A stretch of 33,446 bases of DNA, from positions 1 through 33,446 of the forward strand of contig CAJUEB010000002.1 of assembly GCA_910585135.1 (NCBI GenBank), in the 5' to 3' direction. Both the position numbers and the translations under genes were made by a program. Shown piece by piece: positions 7,389 through 15,642 of the stretch (positions within the stretch are counted from its first letter, which is position 1; each line of letters starts with the position of its first letter). Source of the DNA: an uncultured Eubacteriales bacterium. GTDB lineage: Bacteria > Bacillota > Clostridia > Peptostreptococcales > Anaerovoracaceae. Below the pieces are notes generated by a model. It was not told the origin of the DNA, did not search any database, and saw nothing but the letters and a program-made list of their open reading frames with translations.

Positions 7389-8255
7389 CTAATTTTGTGC
7401 CTCTGATCCGGCAACGATTTCTATGATTTCATCCGTAATAGCCGCCTGTCTGGCTCTATTGTAATTAAGAGACAGTTTATCCAGCATTTCACGCGCATTA
7501 TCAGTGGCGTTTTCCATCGCCATTCTTCTGGCGGCATGCTCACAGGTAGCGGACTCTACCACGGCGGCATAAATCATCATTTCCACATATTTCGGAATCA
7601 AATAATTAAACACCGCCTCGACAGATGGTTCATATTCAACCGGCTTAGCGTTTCTCATGATTTCGGGATCGCGTTCGATTTCAAAAGGAAGCAGCGTGAC
7701 ATTCCTGACCTCCTGCTCCATTGAGCTGATGAAGGATGTATAAATCAACACCACTTCGTCGATCTCGCCCCTGTTATACATCTCGATGATCGGCCTGCTC
7801 ATCTCCCGGGTTTCCAGGAAGGAAATGTTCTCCGGCGGCGCCAGGTAATCATCATATATTTTATAATTTCTCTTTTCAAAATACTCTTTGGCTTTCGTCC
7901 CGATCGCGAAAATAACCGGCTCTTCCCAATCAGCGTCTATCTCCCTTTGGGCTTCCTTCAAAATATTACTGTTAAAGCCGCCGCAAAGACCCCGGCAACT
8001 CGTCACAACAATATAACAGGTCGTTTTTATCTCCCTATTGCCCAGAAGATACCCCTGCGGAATGTCCTGGCTACTGTTAAATATTTCCGCGATTGTATGT
8101 GTGATATAGTGTGAGTTTTCATTCGTTTTTTCAAATATGGCCTTCGCTTTCCGCAATTTTCCTGCGGAAACCAGCTTCATCGCATTGGTAATATGCTCTG
8201 TGCTGGTAACGCTCTTGATTCGCCGTTTTATATCCTGCATGCTTTCCGCTGCCAT
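7389..8255 (-). CDS. atpG: F1Fo ATP synthase gamma subunit
   Basis: A 288-residue rotor subunit with the typical N-terminus MQDIKRRIKSV followed by HITNAMKLVSAGKL, a central SCRGLCGGFNSNI, and the C-terminal helix containing MENATDNAREMLDKLSLNYNR ahead of QAAITDEIIEIV. It forms the central stalk and couples c-ring rotation to the alpha/beta head. ATG at 8255 is preferred over the GTG at 8261 because GGAGG lies 7 nt before the ATG but only 1 nt before the GTG. The 164-bp gap to atpA is longer than usual and has no recognisable content. Confidence 0.97.
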   Translation of the reverse strand: MAAESMQDIKRRIKSVTSTEHITNAMKLVSAGKLRKAKAIFEKTNENSHYITHTIAEIFNSSQDIPQGYLLGNREIKTTCYIVVTSCRGLCGGFNSNILKEAQREIDADWEEPVIFAIGTKAKEYFEKRNYKIYDDYLAPPENISFLETREMSRPIIEMYNRGEIDEVVLIYTSFISSMEQEVRNVTLLPFEIERDPEIMRNAKPVEYEPSVEAVFNYLIPKYVEMMIYAAVVESATCEHAARRMAMENATDNAREMLDKLSLNYNRARQAAITDEIIEIVAGSEAQN

Positions 8256-8419
8256 TCTCACACCTCCTTTTTGCTTTTCTTATGCGCTCTGATCTTTCGA
8301 TAGCGGCAAAAGAACGCATCTTGCTCTGACGGCAAGCCGCCTTCTTTTCGTTCCCGCTCTCCCAGCAAATTATTTTCGCTGTCCTGTCCGGCCATATCCC
8401 AGCGGGGCATCGAGTTTAT

Positions 8420-9979
8420 CTATTCCTGCTCATCTGGCTGGACGGTTTCATCGTTAGCTTCCAAGCCCAAATCCTTCATGAAGCTCTTTTTGAACACCGT
8501 AAGACCTTCCACGAGTTTTTCCTCGGTATCCTGTTCGAGCTGCCCGCTCGCCTTGATCGCTTTTCCCACCTCAGGATAATGCGTATCCATAAAATCGTAA
8601 AAATCTTTCTCAAAAGCTTTGACATTATCCGTGCCGATATCCGTAAGGTAGTGATTGATCGCAGCATAGATAATCATCACCTGCTTTTCGACAGGAACAG
8701 GCTGATACTGTGGCTGTTTAAGGATCTCCATCAGGATTTCCCCATGCTCCAGCCGATCCTTGGTATCCTTATCTAAGTCCGATCCGAACTGTGAAAAGCT
8801 AGCCAGTTCCCTGTACTGCGCCAATTCCAGCTTAACCGTACTTGAAACCTTCTTCATCGCCTTAATCTGCGCATTGCCTCCTACACGGGATACGGAAATA
8901 CCAGCGTTTACAGCAGGCCTCTGCCCTGTGAAAAACAGCTCTGTTTCTAGGAAGATCTGCCCATCGGTAATGGAAATCACATTCGTCGGGATATACGCCG
9001 ACACATCGCCGGCCTGCGTTTCAATGATCGGAAGCGCCGTAATCGAGCCGCCTCCCAGCTCATCCGAAAGCTTTGCAGCTCTTTCCAAAAGCCTGGAATG
9101 CAGATAGAATACATCGCCTGGGTAAGCTTCCCGGCCAGGCGGTCTGCGAAGAAGAAGCGACATGGCCCTGTACGCCACCGCATGCTTGGAAAGGTCATCG
9201 TAGATAATCAATACATCCTTTCCCTGATACATGAAATGTTCGCCGATCGCACATCCGGCATAAGGCGCGATATACTGTAATGGCGATACGTCAGAAGCGG
9301 TTGCCGAAACCACGATCGTATACGCCATCGCACCTTTATCTTCCAAAGACTGCACCAATTGCGCCACAGTCGAGGCCTTCTGTCCAATGGCAACGTAAAT
9401 ACAAATCACATCCTCGTCTTTTTGGTTCAGGATGGTATCAACGGCAATAGCGGTCTTTCCTGTCTGCCTGTCCCCAATGATCAACTCTCGCTGCCCCCTG
9501 CCGATCGGGATCATGGAGTCGATCGCTTTGATGCCTGTCTGCAACGGCTGATGCACCGATTTTCTCTGCAAAACACCCGGTGCGGGAGATTCGATCGGCC
9601 TTGTGCCTTCGCTCTTGATTGGACCTTTTCCATCAATCGGCTGTCCGAGCGCATTCACGACACGCCCCAGAAGATCCGAGCCAACAGGGACTTCAACGAC
9701 CGTACCTGTCGGCTTAACAACATCACCCTCGCGGATATCGCGGTCAGATCCCAGTATTACAGCGCCTACATTATCCTCTTCCAGGTTCAGCGCCATGCCA
9801 TAAGTATTGCCCGTGAACTCCAAAAGCTCGCCTGCCATGCAATTTTCAAGCCCATAAACCCTGGCGATTCCATCGCCTACCTGAATTACCGTGCCAAAAT
9901 CCGAAACATCTATTTTATTCTTATAGTTCTTGATCTGTTCCTTTATAACCGCACTTATTTCTTCCGGTCTCAAGTTCAT
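8420..9979 (-). CDS. atpA: F1Fo ATP synthase alpha subunit
   Basis: A full-length 519-residue alpha subunit. Walker A is GDRQTGKT near residue 170, followed by VLIIYDDLSKHAVAYR, RRPPGREAYPGD, and the alpha-type SVSRVGGNAQ. It carries the non-catalytic nucleotide sites of F1. The ATG is preceded by GGAGGAAAG and lies 11 nt after the atpH stop. The C-terminus ends in an acidic tail (NDETVQPDEQE). Confidence 0.98.
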   Translation of the reverse strand: MNLRPEEISAVIKEQIKNYKNKIDVSDFGTVIQVGDGIARVYGLENCMAGELLEFTGNTYGMALNLEEDNVGAVILGSDRDIREGDVVKPTGTVVEVPVGSDLLGRVVNALGQPIDGKGPIKSEGTRPIESPAPGVLQRKSVHQPLQTGIKAIDSMIPIGRGQRELIIGDRQTGKTAIAVDTILNQKDEDVICIYVAIGQKASTVAQLVQSLEDKGAMAYTIVVSATASDVSPLQYIAPYAGCAIGEHFMYQGKDVLIIYDDLSKHAVAYRAMSLLLRRPPGREAYPGDVFYLHSRLLERAAKLSDELGGGSITALPIIETQAGDVSAYIPTNVISITDGQIFLETELFFTGQRPAVNAGISVSRVGGNAQIKAMKKVSSTVKLELAQYRELASFSQFGSDLDKDTKDRLEHGEILMEILKQPQYQPVPVEKQVMIIYAAINHYLTDIGTDNVKAFEKDFYDFMDTHYPEVGKAIKASGQLEQDTEEKLVEGLTVFKKSFMKDLGLEANDETVQPDEQE

Positions 9980-9990
9980 TTCTTTCCTCC

Positions 9991-10530
9991 CTAGTTCAAT
10001 GTGATTTGACTGCCTAAATCGTCAAATTTCTTTCTGATAGACATGTCGATGATCTTGCCTTCCACAAGAATCTTAACACCGCCCATCAGCTTGGGATCTA
10101 TTTCATTTTCCAGCCTTACATTTGCCTGAAACAGCTTGGAAATATCCGCCTCCAGTTCGCTAAGGCGATCCTTATCAAGCGGCTCAACAGAATAAACCGT
10201 TCCGTATGAAAGCCCTTCCTCCTGATCCATCAGTTTCTTATATGCTTTGATCATCTTTTCAAAACGGCTGGTCCGTCTCTTGTCGATCAGCACATAGAGA
10301 AAATTCAGAAGCACATCGCAGATTTTATCGCCAAAAACCTTCTCGATCACGGCCTTTTTTTCGCTTGCCGATATCGCAGGATAATTTATGAAGGTATGCA
10401 AATCTGACTCCTGTTTCAAGATGCCAAGAACCTCTGTCGCTTCTTCCATGACCTGATCGGCCTGGCCGGTATCCTTCGCAGCTTCAAATAATGCGCTGCC
10501 GTAAGTCAAATCAATGGTTAATTCTGCCAT
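9991..10530 (-). CDS. atpH: F1Fo ATP synthase delta subunit
   Basis: A 179-residue peripheral stalk subunit of OSCP/delta type. It has an N-terminal helical domain (YGSALFEAAKDTGQADQVMEE) and the C-terminal signature LENEIDPKLMGGVKILVEGKIIDMS. It joins the b dimer to the top of the alpha/beta head. Its start lies inside the end of atpF (13-nt overlap), so the two are probably translationally coupled. Confidence 0.95.
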   Translation of the reverse strand: MAELTIDLTYGSALFEAAKDTGQADQVMEEATEVLGILKQESDLHTFINYPAISASEKKAVIEKVFGDKICDVLLNFLYVLIDKRRTSRFEKMIKAYKKLMDQEEGLSYGTVYSVEPLDKDRLSELEADISKLFQANVRLENEIDPKLMGGVKILVEGKIIDMSIRKKFDDLGSQITLN

Positions 10531-11024
10531 CCCTTGCTCCTTGCCTGTCTGATTACTTCATCCACGATAGCCTCCTGACCAACCCGTTGGATTTCACGTT
10601 CCACGATCTTTTCGGCAACAAGAACCGCTAACGCGGCGATTTCCTGGCGCATTTCTTCCATAGCTTTCTCTTTTTCGCGCTCGATGGACTGTTCCGCCTT
10701 CGCCATAATATCCGCAGCCTTTTGGTTCGCATCCTCTATGATGGTTCTGGCCTGTGCGTCCGCCTTGACTTTCGCCTCCCGGACGATCTCCCGGCCTTCT
10801 TCCTCCACCCTGGCGATGCGCTTATTGTAATTCTGCATCTTTTCATCGGCTCTTCTGTTGGTCAGCTCTGCATTCTCCAATGCGTCCTGAATAGATTGCT
10901 TTCTTGTATCCATTAAATTCAGAAACGGCTTATACAGAAATTTGCCCAGAACGCCCACTAGGATAAGAAAATTAATCAGATAAAATATAAACTCTGTTAA
11001 ACTGATTCCCAATGCTTCAACCAT
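10518..11024 (-). CDS. atpF: F1Fo ATP synthase b subunit
   Basis: A 168-residue protein with one N-terminal membrane segment (FIFYLINFLILVGVLGKFLY) and a long charged coiled coil rich in Ala, Glu and Arg, as expected of the peripheral stalk b subunit. The motif KPFLNLMDTRKQSIQDALE is typical of the family. It lies between atpE (42 nt upstream) and atpH (overlapping). Confidence 0.95.
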   Translation of the reverse strand: MVEALGISLTEFIFYLINFLILVGVLGKFLYKPFLNLMDTRKQSIQDALENAELTNRRADEKMQNYNKRIARVEEEGREIVREAKVKADAQARTIIEDANQKAADIMAKAEQSIEREKEKAMEEMRQEIAALAVLVAEKIVEREIQRVGQEAIVDEVIRQARSKGWQN

Positions 11025-11066
11025 AGTACCGCCTTCCTTCCATTGAAGTTTTTCGCAAAGCCTGCG

Positions 11067-11288
11067 CTATATCTTTGAAAACAGCAGAAATGCAATCAGA
11101 AGCCCGTAAATACTAAGAGACTCCATAAATGCAAAGGAAAGTATCATATTGGTACGAAGCATCCCCGCAGCTTCCGGCTGGCGAGCCATTCCTTCCAAAG
11201 CCTTTGCAGCTGCAATACCCTGTCCGATCCCAGGCCCTATCGTTGCTAAACCAATAGCCAATGCTGCCCCTATTGCAATTAAACCCAT
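11067..11288 (-). CDS. atpE: F1Fo ATP synthase c subunit with Na+-type ligand set
   Basis: A 73-residue hairpin of two membrane helices joined by the polar loop RQPEAAG. Helix 1 has PGIGQG with Q23, and helix 2 has MESLSIYG with E56, S57 and Y61. In the Na+-translocating c ring of Ilyobacter tartaricus the equivalent Gln, Glu, Ser and Tyr form or support the Na+ site, so Na+ coupling is predicted. The Thr of the Ilyobacter motif (ESTGIY) is Leu here, and Ser follows one position later. The ATG has AAAGGAG upstream. The 98-bp gap from atpB has no gene. Confidence 0.95.
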   Translation of the reverse strand: MGLIAIGAALAIGLATIGPGIGQGIAAAKALEGMARQPEAAGMLRTNMILSFAFMESLSIYGLLIAFLLFSKI

Positions 11289-11386
11289 AATTGATTCTCC
11301 TTTCGTTTTTGCAAATTTACTTATTTACAGCAAGCCTTCTTTCAAAAGCCTGCTTATAAACGATGCCTTCTGCAAAGCCACACGCT

Positions 11387-12052
11387 TTACAAGTGTTCCT
11401 CTTCTGGCAAAGCCTCCTTAATATAAATCGCAGCCAGTAAAGAAAATACCAATGCCTGCACCAGCCCCATCAATACGCCAAGCGCTTGCATAATAACCGG
11501 CAAGCCGACCGGAATTAAGTCAAAGAAAGAAGCCGTAACCGTATGCTCGCCAAAAATATTGCCATAAAGCCTCAGTGTAAGGGACACCGGTCTGACGATT
11601 TCCTCAATTATCATCAGCGGCAACAGAAAAACAAACGGCTGCGTAAGATGCTTAAAATAACGCAATCCATGATGTTCCTTAATCCCTATGCCTTGCGTAG
11701 CAAAAAACACGATAATCGCCATTGCCGCCGTACAGTTGATTGAACCCGTCGGTGCATCAAGACCGTTGATATGCCCCGAGCCTGGCAAAAGCCCCGAATA
11801 ATTACACAGCAAAATATATATGAACAACGTCGCAATCAGCGGAAAATACTGTCTGCACGCCTTTTCTCCCATAATACCTTTAAAAAAATTATGAAGACTT
11901 TCGATCGACCACTCGACAAAATTCTGCACTCCCGAAGGAACTGTCTGAAGCCTTTTGCTCATATAAATGGAAAATCCGCATACCAGAACCGTTATCACCG
12001 CACTCGTTATCATGCCATTTGAGATGCCCATCGCGTTTAAGCTCTCTATCAT
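11387..12052 (-). CDS. atpB: F1Fo ATP synthase a subunit
   Basis: A 221-residue multi-pass membrane protein. The conserved helix EEIVRPVSLTLRLYGNIFGEH contains the essential stator Arg opposite the c-ring carboxylate, and the C-terminal helix reads LVQALVFSLLAAIYIKEAL. It forms the two half-channels for the coupling ion. The start is an ATG after GGGAGGAGGAG, one base past the atpI stop. Confidence 0.96.
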   Translation of the reverse strand: MIESLNAMGISNGMITSAVITVLVCGFSIYMSKRLQTVPSGVQNFVEWSIESLHNFFKGIMGEKACRQYFPLIATLFIYILLCNYSGLLPGSGHINGLDAPTGSINCTAAMAIIVFFATQGIGIKEHHGLRYFKHLTQPFVFLLPLMIIEEIVRPVSLTLRLYGNIFGEHTVTASFFDLIPVGLPVIMQALGVLMGLVQALVFSLLAAIYIKEALPEEEHL

Positions 12053-12053
12053 A

Positions 12054-12362
12054 TCAAAGCTCCTCCTCCCGTTTCTTGCTAACAGCGGACCGGCGGCTCA
12101 TGATGGTCAGCCCGACAGCCGTCCCAATCAAAAATGTGATTCCATCAAAAGGCACGAATCCCCTGGCGAAAAACACCGCTGCCAGTGCTGCGACATTCAC
12201 GATATTGCTGGCGAGCATCCTGCCGTAAAGCGCACTTGCCTCATTTTGCGCATAGGCATCATCGCTTCTCTGCAAATATTTACCCCATATAAAAAGGTTT
12301 TTCAAATACCCAATGATACAGCCCACAACCAATCCGGCTATGATGCCCGCCGCATAAGACAA
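12054..12362 (-). CDS. atpI: ATP synthase subunit I-like membrane protein
   Basis: A small membrane protein (102 residues from TTG 12362) with hydrophobic stretches AAGIIAGLVVGCIIGYL near the start and two more in the second half (SNIVNVAALAAVFFARGF and GITFLIGTAVGLTIM). It stands directly before atpB, where AtpI is found; AtpI helps c-ring assembly in some bacteria and is poorly conserved. The open frame could begin at GTG 12392, but that leaves only about 10 nt from the predicted transcription start and no ribosome binding site. TTG 12362 has AGAGGAG about 10 nt upstream and is preferred. Assignment rests on position and membrane profile more than on motifs. Confidence 0.7.
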   Translation of the reverse strand: MSYAAGIIAGLVVGCIIGYLKNLFIWGKYLQRSDDAYAQNEASALYGRMLASNIVNVAALAAVFFARGFVPFDGITFLIGTAVGLTIMSRRSAVSKKREEEL

Positions 12363-12408
12363 TCGATTTCCGCTCCTCTCGCTTCCTATCACAGACTATT
12401 CCGATTAA

Positions 12409-12437
12409 ATTATACACCTATTTTTGGGAATTGTGAA
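12409..12437 (-). promoter_or_regulatory. Sigma-A-type promoter of the atp operon
   Basis: On the minus strand TTCACA (12437-12432), a 17-bp spacer and TATAAT (12414-12409) are followed within about 50 nt by the chosen atpI start. Spacing and the perfect -10 make this a good candidate. The flanking stretch 12438-12640 is AT-rich and shows no gene. Confidence 0.65.
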
Positions 12438-12641
12438 ACAATTTTATGCAATTTTAATTATTTTTACCTGGATTTTCGAGAAATCGAACAGAATCACAAC
12501 CAATCAAACAGGAGCAATGAAATGGACGGTCGCGCAGAAGAACGAACGATCAAACGCAAACAGTGAATGGACGCCCGCTCCATATGATTGCTTCACTACT
12601 ATCGGCAAACCCAATCGATCTTTAGCGATTGGAAAATATCA

Positions 12642-12688
12642 CAAACTCTGTATATTTCGCCTTTTTTGCTGCAATTATACAGAGTTTG
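12642..12688 (-). terminator. Strong inverted repeat downstream of the MATE gene
   Basis: CAAACTCTGTATA (12642-12654) and TATACAGAGTTTG (12676-12688) are perfect 13-bp arms around a 21-nt loop. It lies 34 nt past the MATE stop. On the minus strand it is followed by TGATATTTTCC, a weak T-rich tail, so termination is likely but not textbook. A second, smaller inverted repeat (CCAATCG/CGATTGG, 12611-12632) follows. Confidence 0.5.
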
Positions 12689-12721
12689 GAAGGATATGGA
12701 AATTTTAAAAACCCTTGCGTT

Positions 12722-14101
12722 TCAGTCTTCTAAATCGTGAATCACATTCCGAAGCCATTTTTTCGCAAGATACCGTTTCGTCAGGATCAGCCCTTTTACA
12801 ACCTCCTCGCATTTTACCGCTAAAAGAGCGAAATAAATCGGCCATTCCAGATAAAGCGAGGTAATAAAAGCCATCGGCACGCCGATCATCCATACCGTCC
12901 CGACCTCAGTAAACATCGCAAACTTCGTATCACCGCCGCATCGCAAATTTCCCGTGATCTGTATCCCGTTATAAAGCGCCAGCCATAACGTAGCCCCGTA
13001 GATGATCAGGATTTTAGACGCATAGTCAGCACCTTCCTCCGTAAAATCGAATAATGAAAGAAGCGGCTCGCCCGCTATGATCACACCCGCACCCAATATG
13101 ACGCCGGCCAAAAGTCCCATAACCGTCATTTTTTTCGACATTTCATAAGCCAGTTCCGTTTTCCCCTCGCCCAGCTTTTGCCCCACGAGGATCAGTACCG
13201 CATCACCGATGCTAAATGCAGCCAACGAAAAAAGATTGTTGATGGTATTGCATGCCTGGATCGCTGCGCCCGCCGTAATGCCGATTCTGGCAAAGGCAGC
13301 GACATAAAGGGACGTCCCCAGTCCCCACATCGTTTCGTTGATGGTCGTAGGCAGGGCATTGCGTACGATCCGCATCGCCAGCTCCCGCCCATAGCTAAAG
13401 TATTCGGAGAGCTTACCCGCGATGATATTTTTGCGCCCGAAGACCACGAACAAAATCAGGCACATTTCCAGCGTCCTCGAAATCGCAGTTGCCAATGCCG
13501 CACCCGCAACACCCAATTTCGGCGCGCCAAAGTTCCCAAAGATCAACACATAATTCAAAAATGTATTGGTTCCGATCGCCACCACACTGGCATAAAGCGG
13601 CAGCTTCGTCTGCTGCGTCGCCCGCAGCGCCACGGTAAATGGCTGCGTGATCGCAAGCAGCAGGAAAATAACCGATCCAATCCTTACATAATCAACGCCC
13701 AGCTCGATCACTTCCGGATATTTCGTGAAAACCCGCAATATATATTCCGGAAAAAATAAGCCGCCGAGAAAAAAGAGCAGGCCGATTCCCATCGCAACGG
13801 TCAAGGCAAAGCCTGTCGTCCTTTTGATGTTTTTTAAATCTTTCACCCCGTAAAACTGGGAGATAAAGGTTGCCGAACCACTCGTAAAGCCAAACAGAAG
13901 CATCCAATGTATGAAGAAAATCTGCACCGATACGCCGACGGCGTTAAGCTCCAGCTCCCCCAGGCTTCCGACCATCAGATTATCGATCAGGCTCAGGCTG
14001 GATGCGATCAGGCTCTGAATCGCAATTGGCAGGGCGATCCGCCCCATCATCCGCAGCAGCTGTGTATTTTTTATCGTATTCAAATTTGCTGACGCGTTCA
14101 T
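12722..14101 (-). CDS. MATE family efflux transporter
   Basis: A roughly 459-residue transporter with about 12 hydrophobic segments in two repeated halves. The first helix (IALPIAIQSLIASSLSLIDN) and following LMVGSLGELELNAVGV are typical of MATE proteins. These use Na+ or H+ gradients to export drugs or metabolites; the substrate is not predictable. ATG 14101 is chosen because AAAGGA lies about 9 nt upstream. The ATG at 14122 in the same frame has no clear ribosome binding site. The start lies inside the 3' part of the tagO-like gene (over 120 bp of overlap), and the inverted repeat at 12642-12688 follows the stop. Confidence 0.9.
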   Translation of the reverse strand: MNASANLNTIKNTQLLRMMGRIALPIAIQSLIASSLSLIDNLMVGSLGELELNAVGVSVQIFFIHWMLLFGFTSGSATFISQFYGVKDLKNIKRTTGFALTVAMGIGLLFFLGGLFFPEYILRVFTKYPEVIELGVDYVRIGSVIFLLLAITQPFTVALRATQQTKLPLYASVVAIGTNTFLNYVLIFGNFGAPKLGVAGAALATAISRTLEMCLILFVVFGRKNIIAGKLSEYFSYGRELAMRIVRNALPTTINETMWGLGTSLYVAAFARIGITAGAAIQACNTINNLFSLAAFSIGDAVLILVGQKLGEGKTELAYEMSKKMTVMGLLAGVILGAGVIIAGEPLLSLFDFTEEGADYASKILIIYGATLWLALYNGIQITGNLRCGGDTKFAMFTEVGTVWMIGVPMAFITSLYLEWPIYFALLAVKCEEVVKGLILTKRYLAKKWLRNVIHDLED

Positions 14102-15173
14102 TCTTTTCAGTCCTTTTTTCATTCTTTATCTTGCTGGCTTTAATATTGACGTTCCGATTGCTCGTATCCGAAAGCAGCACATAAATGAGCATGGCCGCAA
14201 TCGCCGTAAGACCAACATATTCGACCACAAATCCCCTGCTGTACAGCACCGCGACAACACCCATAATGCCGCTGATGCAGTACATCAGCATCACGGTTCT
14301 CCGCTGCCCGTATCCGGCTCTCATGATCCTGTGGTGCAGATGCTCCTTGTCCGCCGTGCCGATGGACTGACGCTTTGCAAGCCTTCTGATGATCGCCATC
14401 GCCGTATCAAAAATAGGCAGTCCCAGTACAAGAGCCGGGATGATTACCACGACGATCGTCGTGCTTTTTACCGCTCCCAGGATCGAAAACGCAGCGATAG
14501 AAAATCCCAAAAGCTCCGAGCCGCTATCGCCCATGAAAATCTTAGCCGGATGAAAATTATAAGGCAGAAACCCAAGCGCAGCCCCGGCGACAACCATCAT
14601 CGCCAGCGTCGTAAAATACCGCCCATTGATATACGCCACATAGCCGATGCAAAGCGCCGAAATCGCCGCAATTCCCGCCGCCAGCCCATCCAGGCCATCA
14701 ATCAGGTTCAACGCATTCGTAATGGAGACGATCCATAATATCGTAATCAAAAAACAAACGGCATCCCCAAACATCATATTGCCATCCCCAAAGTAATTGG
14801 TGATGAATTCGATCCTGATCCCCTGCACATACAAAACCAGCGCGCACACCAACTGACCGGCAAACTTCACGAGCGGCCGCAGGTTTTTCAAATCATCCAC
14901 TAATCCCAAAATATATATCATCGTACAGCCGATCATAATGCTCACCAGATGCGTGTCCCCATGCGCAAAAATAGCCAGCGAGATCATAATCCCTGCATAT
15001 ATGGCAATACCGCCGAATCTCGGCATCGCTTTGCTATGCATCCTTCTCTCATCCTTGGGAATGTCCATCGCCCCGATTTTAGGAGCAGCCCAAATTGCAA
15101 AGGGCGTGACGGCCAGGGAAACCACCAATGCAGCCAGAAAAGGACCCCATAATTCCATGCTTGTCGCTGTCAC
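13980..15173 (-). CDS. tagO: Undecaprenyl-phosphate GlcNAc-1-phosphate transferase family protein
   Basis: A 397-residue integral membrane enzyme of the MraY/WecA/TagO family. It has the DD pair in GLVDDLKNLRP, the motif NALNLIDGLDGLAAG, the catalytic GDSGSELLGF and the cytoplasmic HLHHRIMRAGYGQRR loop. It attaches GlcNAc-1-phosphate (or a related sugar) to undecaprenyl phosphate to begin wall glycan or teichoic acid synthesis. The GTG at 15173 has AGGAGA 7 nt upstream, placed over the comEB end. The conserved protein finishes near residue 345; the last 50 or so residues are charged, low-complexity and lie over the MATE 5' end, so they may be a neutral extension or result from a lost stop codon. 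Confidence 0.9.
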   Translation of the reverse strand: MTATSMELWGPFLAALVVSLAVTPFAIWAAPKIGAMDIPKDERRMHSKAMPRFGGIAIYAGIMISLAIFAHGDTHLVSIMIGCTMIYILGLVDDLKNLRPLVKFAGQLVCALVLYVQGIRIEFITNYFGDGNMMFGDAVCFLITILWIVSITNALNLIDGLDGLAAGIAAISALCIGYVAYINGRYFTTLAMMVVAGAALGFLPYNFHPAKIFMGDSGSELLGFSIAAFSILGAVKSTTIVVVIIPALVLGLPIFDTAMAIIRRLAKRQSIGTADKEHLHHRIMRAGYGQRRTVMLMYCISGIMGVVAVLYSRGFVVEYVGLTAIAAMLIYVLLSDTSNRNVNIKASKIKNEKRTEKNERVSKFEYDKKYTAAADDGADRPANCDSEPDRIQPEPDR

Positions 15174-15175
15174 TT

Positions 15176-15631
15176 CTATTCTCCTAACATCACAATTTTA
15201 AGCCCGGCTTCCTGCAAAATATCCACCGATAGCTGGTCAGGATACCCATCGCGTACAACGATCCGATTGATTCCTGAGTTTATGATCATCTTCGCACAGA
15301 TCACGCAAGGCTGATGTGTAATGTAAATCGTCGCTCCTTCGATGCTTTGCCCCAGCGTTGCCGCCTGGATGATCGCATTCTGCTCCGCGTGCAAAGCCCG
15401 GCAAAGCTCGTGTTTTTCACCTGATGGAACGCCAAGCTGCTGCCTGAGGCAGCCCCCCTCCCGCTCGCCGCAATGTTCAAGGCCTCTAGGCGCTCCGTTA
15501 TACCCAGTGGCTACGATATGCCTGTCCTTTACGATTACTGCACCCACCTGCCTTCTAAGGCACGTAGACCTTCTGGCAGTGAGCGTCGCCATTTCCATAA
15601 AATATTCATCCCATCCAGGTCTGTTATCCAT
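15176..15631 (-). CDS. comEB: Deoxycytidylate deaminase family protein
   Basis: A 151-residue zinc-dependent dCMP deaminase. The motifs HAEQNAI (zinc His and catalytic Glu) and PCVICAKMI (zinc Cys pair) are intact. N-terminal RPGWDEYFMEMA and GAVIVKDRHIVATGYNGAP are typical. It converts dCMP to dUMP for dTMP synthesis. ATG 15631 is chosen because AAGGAG lies 7 nt upstream. A longer open frame back into truA has no family similarity. It is 11 nt after truA. Confidence 0.94.
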   Translation of the reverse strand: MDNRPGWDEYFMEMATLTARRSTCLRRQVGAVIVKDRHIVATGYNGAPRGLEHCGEREGGCLRQQLGVPSGEKHELCRALHAEQNAIIQAATLGQSIEGATIYITHQPCVICAKMIINSGINRIVVRDGYPDQLSVDILQEAGLKIVMLGE

Positions 15632-15642
15632 CTTATTTCTCC

